Shown in pieces: positions 23,796 to 37,300 of a DNA stretch of 64,000 bases; the stretch's first letter is position 1, and the number at the start of each line of letters is the position of its first letter. Under the pieces are notes generated by a model. It saw only the letters and a list, made by a program, of their open reading frames with translations. It was not told where the DNA came from and did no database searches. Source of the stretch: Hypomesus transpacificus (Eukaryota; Chordata; Actinopteri; Osmeriformes; Osmeridae); NCBI RefSeq assembly GCF_021917145.1, contig NC_061061.1, forward strand, positions 13,642,908 through 13,706,907, written 5' to 3'. The translations under genes were made by a program, and so were the position numbers.

Positions 23796-24423
23796 AATGC
23801 ATTAATCTCATTGCTTATGCTGCAAACAACCAAAAGATGCATTCAGATTTTCTCGACCAATTTCATTTCTCACAAAAGGTTTTGGTTCCTGATCCTCATC
23901 AGACCTACGCAGATCCCTGTGATGGATTACAGAATCGATGTTGGGGTGGAAGAATATGCTGTGCCATAATTCTGCTGACTGCTCACAGATGTATTGGCTC
24001 TCATCATTGCCTCACATTAATAATTAAGTAAAAGAACAATGACTCTTAATACTTAGATAACTTTTATTCTCTTCAATCTTTGAAGATTTCACAAAAACAC
24101 AGCCAAGTGCATATATAAAAACAAATAAGGACTCTAAAGCTGATCTGGACTCTTGTCAAAGCTATCATATTTTGATTCCACCATGACTTTGCTTTAATCA
24201 ATAAGATGAATGCTGATCCATCCTCCAGTGTTTTAGCCATGGAGCCGTTTTCTGTATGGAAAGTCCATGTCATTTGACTACTCTCCACTGGTTCTGATTA
24301 GGGGCTACCTTCAGGACTTCTGGGTTCTGAAGCACTGACTGCTAGCATTAACCATAGTCATATTCCATGGTTCATGTAGATCCATTTTGCGCTGCCAGAT
24401 AGTTTTGTGTGGAGACTTGTGCT
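23796..24423. repeat. Direct repeat copy B (downstream of crppa)
   Basis: Second copy of the segment in crppa intron 9, starting 162 bp after the crppa stop codon. Its right end abuts the second copy of the 36-bp minisatellite block (24424-24459), so it appears inserted into, or copied within, that minisatellite. Confidence 0.85.
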
Positions 24424-24600
24424 ACCTACACACACCAGGACCCAGGAACACCCTCTCACACAATTCGAACACTCTCCTTCAGTTCTTATTTTGGGTATTA
24501 AATATACTCATACCCATGTTTACCGTAGAAAAGGGTTTACGTTTATGGAGAACCACAGCTTTTGGATTTTATAAAGTAAAATGTTCTTAGATTATGCTAT

Positions 24601-24616
24601 AGCGACATCTAGTGGG
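24601..24616 (-). promoter_or_regulatory. CTCF-like motif (weaker)
   Basis: The minus strand reads CCCACTAGATGTCGCT, similar to the CTCF core but with T in place of a core G. Same orientation as the motif at 20341-20356. Confidence 0.25.
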
Positions 24617-25023
24617 TGACGATGGATAGTGTGCTCAACACGGTGCCCTTGAGTTTCCGAACAGCATTAAAAATCATGCTAAACTCTAGTATTTATTTGT
24701 GATTTATTGTAATAATTAATCAAGGTATTTCCTCTCTTCTGAAAACTCAACATAACATTAAGGTATTGCTCTATACAAGGAGCTTAAAAGCACATACTTC
24801 AGATGTAAAACTATCCTGTATACAACACATTTATCAAAATGCCAGATAGATGAAAGAGTTAATTGAGCAATAATTGAGGTTTAGATTAAAGTGCAATTCA
24901 TGTAGGGTGAGAGTGTAAACTGTATGCTAAAGGCGCTAATGTATTACCCACCACACCCGTGAAGTAACACCCCAATGCAACTGAGCTTCTGCAAATGATA
25001 TGGATGCAAGTATTTACTATATT

Positions 25024-25605
25024 TTAAGATTTTATGAACACCCAGGTGAAGTGTTCCGTTAAGCAACGGGGCAGAATAAGTCTGTCACTGAAAGTGCTCC
25101 TATGCTCAGCCAAAATGTTGTGTAGTGGAACCCATGTGCAGTGGGTGTGATGTGATGTGCCATTACTGACATAGAACATGTTCAGCATGGGCCTGCACAC
25201 GTCTAAAGACATGAGCCTCCTCAGAAAGTAGAGGCGGCTCTGACCCTTCTTGTACACATTCTGGGTGTTACCAGTCCATTCCAGTCTGTTGTCCAGGTGC
25301 ACTCCCAGATACTTAGGACTGGAAAACCTCGGCGTCCACTCACTGTATTGACTACAGTCTTCCCTCTTCCTCCTGATCTCTCTTGTCCTCCTCACGTTGA
25401 GCTGTAGATGGTTCTGGGAACACCACTCAACAAAGTCATCCACCAGGCCTTTGTACTCCTCTTCATGACCTTTCCTTACACATCCAACAATTGCGGAGTC
25501 GTCTACGAACTTCTACAGATGGCATGTCTCAGAGCTGTATCTGAAGTCCGATGTTTAGAGAGTAGACTTTATAAATGGGAGTCAGCAGGAAAGACCCTTT
25601 AAACC
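25024..25605 (-). mobile_element. Fossil of a non-LTR retrotransposon reverse transcriptase
   Basis: Minus-strand translation gives a broken piece of a fish LINE reverse transcriptase: the catalytic-box region KFVDDSAIVG, then NHLQLNV, YLGVHLDN, YKKGQSRLYFLRRL and LAEHRSTFSDRLILPRC. The order matches the C-terminal RT/thumb region of Rex1/L2-type elements. It is dead: a stop precedes the FVDD box, and the segment between MFYVSN and the HRSTF block is shortened. No 5' part was found nearby, consistent with 5' truncation. Confidence 0.8.
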
Positions 25606-28600
25606 TCTGATCAGTGGGTTAGTTCTATCTGGCGGGGGTCAGTTCAATCTGATATTTGAACAGTCAAGTCCTGGCGCAGTGTACTTTGCCTGGAGCTGAC
25701 CTTTTCCTATGATGCATGTAAAACTCATATTTAATACCGAGCTACGCTAAAGCCAAAGTTAAAAGAGCTTCATCAGTGGAAATGTCCCAAACCAGCCTGC
25801 CTTAACACTGCCAAGTGCTTAGGGTGGGCTTGGTGTTGGATGAAGTGGTCCAAATTGGGCTCAGCGATTATCTACAATTACCAGTACGGGCAGATCCTAT
25901 CATTCATCATGGCTGATTATTTGTGTTTTTAGTGTAGTGAGAGCTGTGGAAGGGGCCTGTCATGCTGTAGGTGGAGGATGGAGAGAATGAGTCGTGTGTT
26001 TGTGTGTAGATAATTGAGGTTACAGTGATGTACCTTACAAATGTGGATGTCCTCTTTGTATAAACCAAACAGCTAAGAAACCAAACAGTGTGATGGAGGA
26101 TAATCAGGAGCTGTTTGAGAGTCTAGACGTTTTTAAGATGGATTGTGAGTGCGGTCCTGGTGCTAGCCCCCTGCACTTGTATGTCTGTGTGGTGTTGCTT
26201 GTTCTTTTGTCCTCATAGTTGTCCTCCCTTTTTTTCCAATTTTCAGATTTGCTGACGTGTGTATCCTTCCTCTGCTGGTCCATTGTTGCAGGTGTCCTGT
26301 TACATTAATGCCCCTCTGGTATCTCCTTAGTATCGTTCAGTCACAATGATCTGATTTACATAGGTTATATTAGCTGATTTGTCCTGCCTTAAGGAAAGAT
26401 GGTGTTTTGCTGAAGGTTTGTTTGGAAGTAGATTGACCAGTCATAATGTCACTGCCTCCTAGTTTTAATCTACTTTATACTGCTGAGTAATCTCTGTGTT
26501 TATTGCTTTGTTCTGTTTACGCCATTTCACATTACTATGAGTAGAATGTCTAGGTAAGAAACCTATGGATATGCACCTCATCGCATACCTTTGTATATGC
26601 ACACTAGGTTAAATGTACCCCTTTGGCTCGCTTTAGTTTGATTTACCGTTTCTCCTGTCTTCCTCCCTGTTTCTTTCAGAATGTTGTTAAGTTAATAAAT
26701 GTCCCTATTTTAGTTAGATATTTTTCTGTTGTGTGGGCTGGTTCCTTCCTCTGTATTCTTTTACCATCACAATCAGAATAGAGAGTAAACTATATGTTAT
26801 TATTATAGATAACACCTTGGTAAACTGAAGCCATCTCTCTCAAGTATTATATATATATACAAATGACTAGTAATTGCTGTGTAAATATTCAAGTGTGTGG
26901 AAATTATTGAAAGGATAGGACAGCCACTCAACCTTTCTATCTTTTTCTCACACTCGTTCTCATAATTTGTTCTGATAATTGCATAGCAATTTACAGTTTA
27001 GAGTGAAATGTGAAAGGATTGTATGTCAGTTAGTAAGACATGGAAGGTAAAACCCAGAAAAAGACAGATACATGTTAGTTGGAAGCAGCTGTGGACCTGG
27101 CAGTGTTGTACATGTGGGATAGTTCTCACAGCAGGAGAATCATCACTCTGACGGCCATAGCAAATCCTAATGGAAGACAGTATCGTGAAAGTATCAAGGT
27201 ACTGTGTCTTCCCTCCCTGTGACCACAAATTAATCTCAACTTTCCCCACCAACTCCATCCTACAAAAATAGCAGTGACTGTTCACACATGAAAGTAGCAC
27301 ACAACCTTTTTTTTACACATGCACGCACATTCCCAACAGAGTGATGTAAAAGGTACTACAATTCTCAGTACATCCTTCACAGATAAACCGCACATTTTTC
27401 GCCTTGATCTGTCACAACATCTCAATCGGTATCATATTGTGGGAACAAGTGACAAAACAAACACAGTAAGAGATCAAGGCACCACATTGTGCAGTGAAAC
27501 GCTTGTTGAGAAATTGTCTCTTGGTTGTACATGGAAAACTTACTGCCTTTGACAGCTCCCAGTATCCATGGAAATGATTTATGAACATGAATAAGTCATG
27601 CTCCTTACTTCCTGTGGGGGAAATCTCCAGACATCACTCTGTTTTAAACTGACATCTCCTTAATATATTTCTAGCAAAAATATTATGTATGTGTTAGTTT
27701 AGTTTTTTGCATGTCTTTTTGTGAATTCCTGTATTGTTTGAAAATATAAAAGTGTATTAAGAATAAGCTCAGAAAAAGATAAGATTCTCCAGGTCCCTCA
27801 GCATATCATTGTATATGATTTCTCACTTCTGGTAAATCTATTTGATAAATGAAGGACAGTGGAACCGTAGCATGCCTTCGCAAATTGAATCTTGATATTC
27901 ATCCTTTGGGCAGATTACATAAAACACTGTTCATCCACCTCTTATGCAAGAATAAATAGAGCCAATGGTATTTCTGCTCTTTCAGCATGCATCTGGACAC
28001 AAAATCTCTTTTCCATTTAGAATAGTGCCATGCTCGGGTGAAATTTATTGATCTTCAACTGGGTTTTTAATTGGCTGTTTTGGAGCTGACCCGGGTTGTG
28101 ATGGTTCTCTCAGCTGCTGCTCCAAAAAGGCTGCCCAGCCACAGCCCTGCGGCACATTTGGTTGAATGAGCACTTTTCATAGACCCCAACCATAAATCCT
28201 AGTTCCTTTTCTCTCTCCTTTCTCATACTTTTTAACATCTCCATTACCATAAGTCGTTTTGTCAGCACACCATTGGGTGTAACAGAATACCAGCCTAACC
28301 AACATTTAGGTCATTTCCTCCCCTAAAGACCAGATATTACGGTGCTGTGAAGGTAGGAGGGTGGCCAGATTGGAGGACATGGTTGCCAGATTGGGGACCC
28401 AGCTAATCTAATTAAAGAGTGAAGGAAACTGGCCCGAGAGGTCTGCAGGACTGAGGCTGCATTGAAGCCAGAAGTAGTTCCTCCCCAAAACTGTGCACCA
28501 CAAAATACAATGTGGTAATGTATGTGGGCCTAATTCTTCCGGAAGAGAAAGAACAGGACCCTGTCTGGCAAGCACCCCCCCACACTTCCCTCACTCTGAG

Positions 28601-31600
28601 TAAGTAAAAAAAAAAAGAAGTAAGAAACCAAAGATGATTTGTACCCTGCCATGCAGACACAGAAATAAACCCAGTAATGTACACAGGGACAGGCAATAAA
28701 ACACACAATCATTTTACATCTTTTTTTAAACCCCAAATGAACTGTGATCTCCCAGCACATCAAAGCTAATTGTTTTGTTTAATGTCTAACTTTTTTGTGA
28801 TACTGTTTCCATTTTAAAGAGGGACTTATATTTGTGTCTACATATTGTATGTGTGATTCATAACGATTTTATTCTGCGCTGATATGAGCAGCCTAATGTC
28901 ATATAGGCTACTACAGATTTATTACTTATTTACTGTCAGACTTTGTTCAGGCATCTGTTTGTCAGAATTCTCATAACTTATTACTTCACAGACCACCACA
29001 AAATTGCCTGATTTATAAATACACCACATGTAAGCCGGATCATAACAAAATATGTGTGTGTGATGGCGTAGCTGTATACAGCGTGTGTATACAAAGGCTT
29101 GTGTGTGCGCACAATATATTTGTATTGTATATTTTTGTACACATGCTATGTGTCATGTGGGTTTATGCATCTATACTGCATGAGTGTAGATGTGGCTGCT
29201 TGTGTGTGTCACACACTTGTGTATGTATTCCCACTCTGGTAATTATCACATTGTAATCAGACTAAAAGGTCAATCTAGTTAAAGGTAAACATGGCAAGGA
29301 TACATGATACACTCCATTAAGAAAGAACATCGGGCTTTCTGTACTGTTTGATCACGGCCAGGCAAAACAATCTTGTTATTTACTTGATTCACCACAAGTA
29401 TGACAGTGTCTCTCAGTTTTGGTACAGTACCTCATGATCTGTAGGCCTGCTTTTAAAAGGATTTATTTATCTGAAGGGGGAATTGTGTCTTGATTTCCAA
29501 ACAACAAAGCTAGCGTAGATTAGAATGAGTGAGGCCTTTGGCAAATGTTTGGTGTTCTTTTTTTTTCAATTTGAAAGAAGCCACTTCTTCTTACTCATGG
29601 GAAAAACTGTACCTTAAAAGGCCCAGGGAGGTCTAAAAAAAACCTTACATTTATGTATTTCCTGCCTGAACCTCTTTCTCCTTCTTAAGCACAACCAGCT
29701 TGGATTGCCCGCTGATCATCTTTCCCAGTCTGCCCTGTTGCCATTATTTGTCCAAACAGCACATTTCAAGAGATCAGGAACAATATGGAAATAATTTGAT
29801 TTTGATTTCACTTTGTACTAATCGAAGAATTCATCATTCCAAATACAATGATGACATACAGAATATCTGATACACCGACAATTTAAAATACATGTACCGT
29901 AGGAAATACATTTAATTTAGGTGCTTTCTGTACATCTTACATGATAAACAAGACTTTTTTCAACATAAAGATAAATGGTAAAGAACAGTAACTTAACACT
30001 AAACTTAGCAGACTGCCTGTGGACAATAACCCCTGACTTGAATAACCCTTGACTCTGTGATCTATTAATAGATATATAAATGTCAAGAAAACAACGAATG
30101 CATTTGGGAATTTTCAAGTACATTCGTGTATACGTGATGAAATAAATTCAACAAATATTTTTTATTACCACAAAATAGGGAAATTATGTAGAACCGTAAA
30201 TCGATGTTCTCAAATGAAAAGTAGTTGTCAACCCTTTGACATCATAGTCATTGTCTCATGTCAAATCCAACATGCTAGAAGACAGAATTAAAAAATATAA
30301 CATTTTGGTTTACTATAAATAGTGGGTTCCCCATAACACAATGTATTCCAAAAGTCAAATACTAGACCAAAATTTGAGTAAATTAGGATTACACCAAAAT
30401 AGGATCATGGTTGAATTGTTTTAACCTTCTCATAATTCCTCCTTTGAGCACCCAGCTCTAGAGGTCAGACTTCACATGCAGCACTGAGTGGTCAGGTAAG
30501 AACCAGGGGCTCTATGTGATAGACCATAGCTCCTGGACCACCTTGTGCTGTTATGCTGATCCTATACTTCCCAGCCTTAACCAACCCCTGCCCAAACTGA
30601 CAACTGATAACTCTGAACATCTGTCTTTCTGTGATACTGTAGTATCCAACCTGATGAACAGGCAGGCTACCATAAAAAAAATACAGAATATGAAGCATTT
30701 GCAGGATTCAAACACATATCGTACATCCCACATAAACCCTAACACACATTCACAGCAAGGATCATATAAGAGACATAAGGGTACAGGCCAACCTATGAAT
30801 ACATTACATTCTAGAATATTCGTTTTCACACAGAATCCACAGGTTTACACACTGTGAAAGATGCCATATAGAATTGACCACTCATGATGATCGGCATGAA
30901 AATACACTAGAGTAAATCCAAGATGGAGTTGATAAGATGTGTAAATTATGTTTTAACAATACTTAAATACAATTGTCCCCTACACACTAGTTGGAAAATA
31001 TAACCCTCTGGATGTAGTTCAGATTCTCCCAAGAAATTCAAGAGAAAAGAAATCCATTAAATCATAAATCATTCGCTTCACTATTTTGAATTATAAGGCT
31101 TATTGGAACAACATGTACTGGACAATCAAAGCATGTAAAGTGACGTAGTTGGCCAGTGTTGAAGTTATTATTCAGTGAATCAGAGTTGTGGGTGTCCAAA
31201 GAAAATTGGATTGTGAAACAGACAACCAGGATAAAGCAATCGAAAAACACTTAGGGATAATGGCGCTGAAGGCATATTCACAGTTTTAAGAATTACTCTG
31301 GACTCGTTCAGTTCTGTTCACCATCTGAAGTCTATAAGGGCTTCATGGGAGAGCAGAAGGTCATGCAAATGTAGTCTGAGAGGAAACGCTTAACACAATA
31401 GTAATGTGCATGGAGCTCAGGGATTGGTTGTAGCAAGTCCAAATCTAAATGGAGGTTTTAGTGGGCAGCTCTAAGCTGTTTGAGGTGTGGTCTGCCTTGG
31501 TGCTAGGCCCTGTTCAATATCAACCATTTCTAAAGGCTGTGACTAAAGATTAAAGCAAAAGCAAAACTTCAGTCAATCCACCGTGCCAACTACCACCATT

Positions 31601-34396
31601 ACAGTTGATGATGTCACTGCTGCCTTTGACCATTAGACTGGCAGAAACTGTGTTTGGAATATAATAGAATGGAATATAATACCTTCTATTATATGGCAAC
31701 GACAGTACGAGCTTTCTGATTGGCTAATGGGTAGTCATGGTTTTTGTATCAAACCGTCATTGATGCTCTTCACCAGACTCGTATAGGCTCATTAAGTGTT
31801 ATTTTAATTTCAAAAATAATTTTGACCAAACAATATCGATAACTTTTGAATATTACTAAAAAGCTTTTTTTAGTGTTGCTCAGACAAACTTTAGCTCCAG
31901 GAGTTGCATAAAGAAAACTTGTCACAGGAATATAACTTACAGACCCACTACAACACTTCTTTGAATGATTTGATGAGTGGATATTTACAAAATTTGAAAA
32001 AAACATGACTACAGTGGTGATAACAGTTGTAATAAGATTTTACTTAAATTCCTAAATTGTTGTTTATTCAATTTGGGAATAGTTATACAACTTTTCATGT
32101 TAAGTCGTGTAACATGTTGCACGCATCTGTTTAACAGTTTAAATGGAAACATCCTGCTTTGCGACTGAACTGCAACAGTAAAACTCAATGTACATTTCTG
32201 TTCAAGTCTGAGTACTAACGTCTGATGAATAGTTTTTTATTCAAAATTATTGATGTGCAAGTAATCTTTCTGTTAAAACATCAAAAACATTTCAATATAT
32301 TTTTGAACAATTTGACATTGCCCATGGTTTAAACATGGTAAATAACTTTATTCTTTAAATATATCCAGTATACATTTATCACCACTTAACACTTATTGCA
32401 ACATGACACATGACATGACATGTACACTTTTATTAAAAATTGTATTGTACATCATGCCTGTACTGGCCTACATATAGTATCACTCCTGTTTCTCCGTCCA
32501 GCCTAACAGACACAGGTTCCATAAATGGCAATTGATCTACTGTAAAATTAAAAAGTAAAGTAAAATCTTCTAAGTTTCAAGCTAATTTCCTCCAAAACAC
32601 TGTACCATCCTACATTAATTATCATCACAACAAAAATGTTATGAAACAAGCTTTATGAACATGTGATTTAATGCCCAAACAAAAATCTATGGGTTAGGCC
32701 CCCCCCCGCCCACACACACACGCATTTCTACACCCTTCTGTCCCCTGTCTCTAGAACACGGTGAGACTGGAATGAGATTTATCAATACACTATATACAAC
32801 TGCAAAGAGACAAAAGTAATTTAAACCAAATTATTGCCAGAGGAAGGACTGAAAAACACAATACATTTCCCTATTCTGCAAATCACCTAATTTGGAAGAT
32901 AAACACTGAAGGCTCTCACTCACCTACAGTTTCTGATACAGTGCTGCTCTCTTCAAGGGGTACGGTGAGAATGAGAGAGCAATAGCGCCCAAGTTACAGC
33001 CCGTCTCCTTTTTATCTGGTAAAGTCATTTTCTCTCAAAGAGGAAAACATTTCCTTTCTTAGGCAGGCCATATACAGTACATGTGGCACAGCCTCTTCAG
33101 TAGTCTTAGATCCCCTGGTGTGTGAGAGACAATGATGTTTGACCTCAAATACCCAAATATTGTATGTGCTGCCACACTAGCAGCTGCATGAACTGAAATG
33201 TTATTTTTGTTCAATTTTGTAATTCACTGGTAATTTGTATGAATTGTATCTGCAGGCTGGTATAAACTAGCTCACCAAAAATACAGGCTAAATGTGGAGT
33301 GTGTAATCGTTCTTACTGTAAACTCTGAATGCATAGGGTTAGGGTTATAATAAAGTATATAAAAAAGAAAATACTTAAAAACGTAACATCCAAAGATGCC
33401 TTTAATTAACAGACATTTCTACTGTATAGACGTACCTCACAAACCCAACCAAATATAATTATGAAATACGTCCTCTCTCTTTCTTGCTACACATTTTCTC
33501 TCAACTGAATAAACTTTATGTTCTTTCTTGTATAAAATAGATAAACAGTCAGAATTGTATTGAGCCTTACTCATCATCCCGTCGCTGAGCCAATTAGACT
33601 AAATCTTAAGGTATGGAGGATGTGGCGGGAGGTATGGTAAATTTTGAGATACTGTAGTAAAACAGAATATCAAGATGAAATGCACTCTCAATACAGGCAA
33701 CATACAGACAGATGACAACAGAACAACAATAATTGATCAACCATAGTAACTGAGGTGAGGAAGCACTTCACAGCCCCATTGACATCAAGACCTCTTCTCA
33801 TCTCTAATTTTGCACCCATCTCAGATTCTGTGAACTGAAGGGACTGTTTTCTTAGAAAAAAGGGGCCACCAGGGGTCAGATAATCCAAGTTCAAAATGAA
33901 TTAGCTTCTTTCCTGAGACTCAGCCATTTTAATAGTGCAGATTTATTGTGCTGTGCTTTTTGGAGGGCGATTATATGCATGTGGTCAGTAGCGCGTATGC
34001 AGTTTGTGACCCAGCCTCCCTCTCATGTTACACCCTATTTATAACATCTACTCTTGTGGCTCCCCTCGTACTGCAGTTCCCTGGAACCACCTTCCCTTCC
34101 ACCAGCTCCACTCTCCTGCTCCTGACATTCGAGAATCTCTCCAGCAGCTTATCTAGGGCTCACTGTTTATTCTATGCAGCCTGGCAACTGTCCGCATGCT
34201 CAGGATTACCACAGAAGCCCCCTCTCAACACACAGACAAGTACTTTTGTACGTATTTCATCTTTGTCACTATTAAGTAACCTGTCAAAGAAAGACAAGTA
34301 CAACATTTGGGATATTTTTCAAATTTCAGTAATTTTTTGATCCAAACTTTTCTGCACCTCCTCAATTATCTGGGGGGTGCGAGTGTGGTGCATGCG
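25606..34396. other. Gene desert upstream of meox2
   Basis: No coding exon, RNA gene or intact mobile element was recognised. Contents are AT-rich sequence and short CA/TG runs (around 29050-29230 and 32700-32725). The last few hundred bases hold the meox2 promoter and 5' UTR, including a MEF2/TATA-like site at 34035-34044. In other vertebrates the meox2 flank is rich in conserved enhancers, so regulatory elements are likely but cannot be picked out without comparison. Confidence 0.5.
34035..34044 (+). promoter_or_regulatory. MEF2/TATA-like site upstream of meox2
   Basis: CTATTTATAA exactly fits the MEF2 consensus YTAWWWWTAR and could also act as a weak TATA box. It is 353 bp upstream of the meox2 start codon. 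MEOX2 acts in muscle and vascular tissue, where MEF2 is active, so either reading is plausible. Confidence 0.4.
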
Positions 34397-37300
34397 ATGG
34401 ATCACACACTCTTTGGTTGTCTGCGAGGACCCCATGCCACCACTCAAGCCCTGCACCCTGCCTTCGCACAGTCCCCGTTGACCCTTCATGGACGCTCTGA
34501 CCATGTCTCATACCCAGACCTGGCTTCCTCCACCACCAACTCCTCCACCTCTACCTGCATAATCTCCAGCTACCCTGAAGATGGGGGCCTGTTCCCAGGG
34601 CAGCACCATCATAACCACCACCGCGGGCATCCACCATCCCAGCAGTCGCAGCATCACCAAATTCCTCAGCACCAGGCCGTCTGGCACATTCCACAGATGC
34701 CCTCACCTGGAATCACTAGCTCCCGCCACAACCTCTGTCACCCCCACAGCCTCTCACAATCGGCCCAGGATACTGTCAATGTCCCCGGGCCTCCAGACAT
34801 CGGCAACCCTGGCGGCCCCAATATGTCTACTAGCACTACCAGCTTGGGGCGCAGCAACACCCCCAATGGAGCACTTTGTGTGCCTGCAGACTATGGGAGG
34901 CAGACACTGTTGCCTGTTGAAGTGGAAAAGAGGAGTAGCAAGAGGAAAAGTGACAGTTCAGGTAAGAGAACCTGACTTTAAGTTACAAGATGAAAGTGAT
35001 TTAAGGGAAAACAGCAAATGGACAGCCAAAGCAATTTTGTTCACAGACTAGACATATTTCAAACTGTTAAAATAATAAACCAGATAATTTAATGCACTTG
35101 AATGTATTAAAGAATTTGGCAGAAGCCCACAACCTTTCAGTTCCAAGAGGAGACAGGCTGGAGGAGTTTTATGCCTTGCTGACATAAAAAAATAGTATAA
35201 CGTAGTGTCCAAAGACTTATGTATTACTGTATGTTTGGTACCATGAACAATCAACAATAGTTTTGACTCAGCTAAGACCTGAGGTGTATTTAAGAAAGCA
35301 TAAAATTATATTTTATAATTATGTAGATGTCACAGATTGTAAAATACTGCACGGGCACTTAACAATTCCTGTCAATAGCACTTTTTATGTTGTGTTTGCA
35401 TCCTGCCTGAAATTTTACAGAATTTCACTTTTAACATCATTCATAGTCTCCTGTAATGCCTCAAAGAAAGTATATTTGCTTTCTAATATCAGTCTACCTT
35501 TTCATCATTTTTCAAAGGTACAGCACAATCCTTATTTCAACAATTTTATTTTGTAAATAATTACAAAATAAACTAAACTAAATACACTAAAATAACAAAT
35601 CACCATACAATTTTTCTAAATAGCACATACTACGTGAACATTTTGTGAATTCCAATAATACATCTCAATATATTTTATTTTTATAAAGTAAGGATTTGTG
35701 ACTGTGAATATTAGACATAAAGTGACAAGGTACAAAATTAATCTCACCTGGCCCCATTCCTCCTTTTTCATCTTTATATTCTTTGTACAGATTCATTAAC
35801 CATGGTATTCAAAGGTAATACTATTAGGTTGTAAGTTATCAAGCATGTAAATAATGTAGTGGCTGACTAAAGTAGTTAGTGACCTACTTTTATGTATTTT
35901 TTTGTGTAATACATTTTATTGACTGCATGTATGCAAATGAAATGCATAAATCGTGAAAATAATCAAATTACTGTAACAACTGATTAAGTTTTATTAAAAA
36001 GACAAAAGTCCCCTGGAAATTAATTAATTTTGCCACTTTGTGACATGCCAGTTTATGGTCATTGAATATGTCAATGTTATGTTTCCCATTTTTACACTTC
36101 CACATTTCAGAAAGAGCATGATTAACACACAGGAGTTGCTTTTGCAATGTGATTGTGATAGTTAATGGGTAGTGTGATCTCAATTTGCCCTGTCAGTGAT
36201 TGGAATGTCAAAATCCAGCTCAGATAGGTCAGGTGTATATTGCCTTCATGACAGTATAGTCACCTCTGCATCTACTATATAATTTGTCCACACTTACATA
36301 TAAGCGTAAATGTAAATAGTTATAGTTTATATGACCAAAATAAAGGCTCATTTGATATTAACTTTAGGGGAACATGTAAAAAAACAAGCTAGTAGCTGAG
36401 TCTTACTTTTCATAATAGCCTCTACTTCATTTGAAACACAAAACTTAACCTCTCTTGCATACTCATTATGGATGACTTACATTCTTTTCACGCTAACACA
36501 AATCATGCTGATTATCCAGGGTAGTTAGCTCACAGCTTCAATCAGCTGTCCAAATACTACATTGTTGCCAATCCATTGAGACTGATTTGATTTTACCATC
36601 TGGACTGGAAACCTGAGTGTAAGTCTGTGAAACTTTAGTCAGTGAAACAACAATAACAAAACACAACTGTTCAGTTCGAAGCACAAACCTTTCCCGCAAA
36701 AGGTTTTTTTTTTATGTCAGTATATTTCAGTTCTCCTCTACCTTTGTTGTTAAGTCATGGTTTGAGAAGTTGGTGTTAAAGAAACAAACACATGATTAGC
36801 TCACTGGCTGGTATTTGGGTGTCTGATTTCTGTCAAACCTGTTCATTTTAAGTGGACAAATGCTTCCTTTTGGTTTACTTGTGGGAACCAAATGTTGGAA
36901 CTGTTGACGAGAGTGGTACTTCTAAAGTTATAATTCCAGCATGGAAAAACAGTAAAGGGATCTTGCATCTTATTTTGTTAGTGTTTTATGTAATAATATG
37001 AATAAATGTAGTCTTACTGGACATAAAATGTAATCAGATTGACATAATTAACGGTTTATCACCTTAGTGTGACATGTTGAAGCATATTTTTAACACCCAT
37101 ACTGTTTTTCTATATTTAAATAGAAATTGAATTACATAATAAAATAACATTGTGTACCATTCTTACCAGTCTTTCCATAAAACACTGAAATCAAGACAAT
37201 GACATTTTTAGAGTGGGTTTGTCTTTAGATCCCTAACATACCCCTGTCTGGGCACTGTAGTTTTCTCCCATTATTTCTCTTTTTTGTGGAGAGATGAAAG

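Noticed and set aside
21695-24288. Paired open frames sharing [11 protein letters not shown] and similar text
   Set aside because: Similarity between the two is explained by DNA-level duplication of copies A and B. Frames are short, differ at the ends and exist on both strands, so coding is not supported.
30495-30545. Short imperfect hairpin (CCAGGGGCTCTATG with CATAGCTCCTGG) as a microRNA
   Set aside because: The stem is only about 12 bp with a bulge, too short for a pre-miRNA.
34307-34396. Upstream in-frame ATG extension of meox2
   Set aside because: The added 30 residues do not match MEOX2, whose N-terminus starts at the [10 protein letters not shown] equivalent at 34397.
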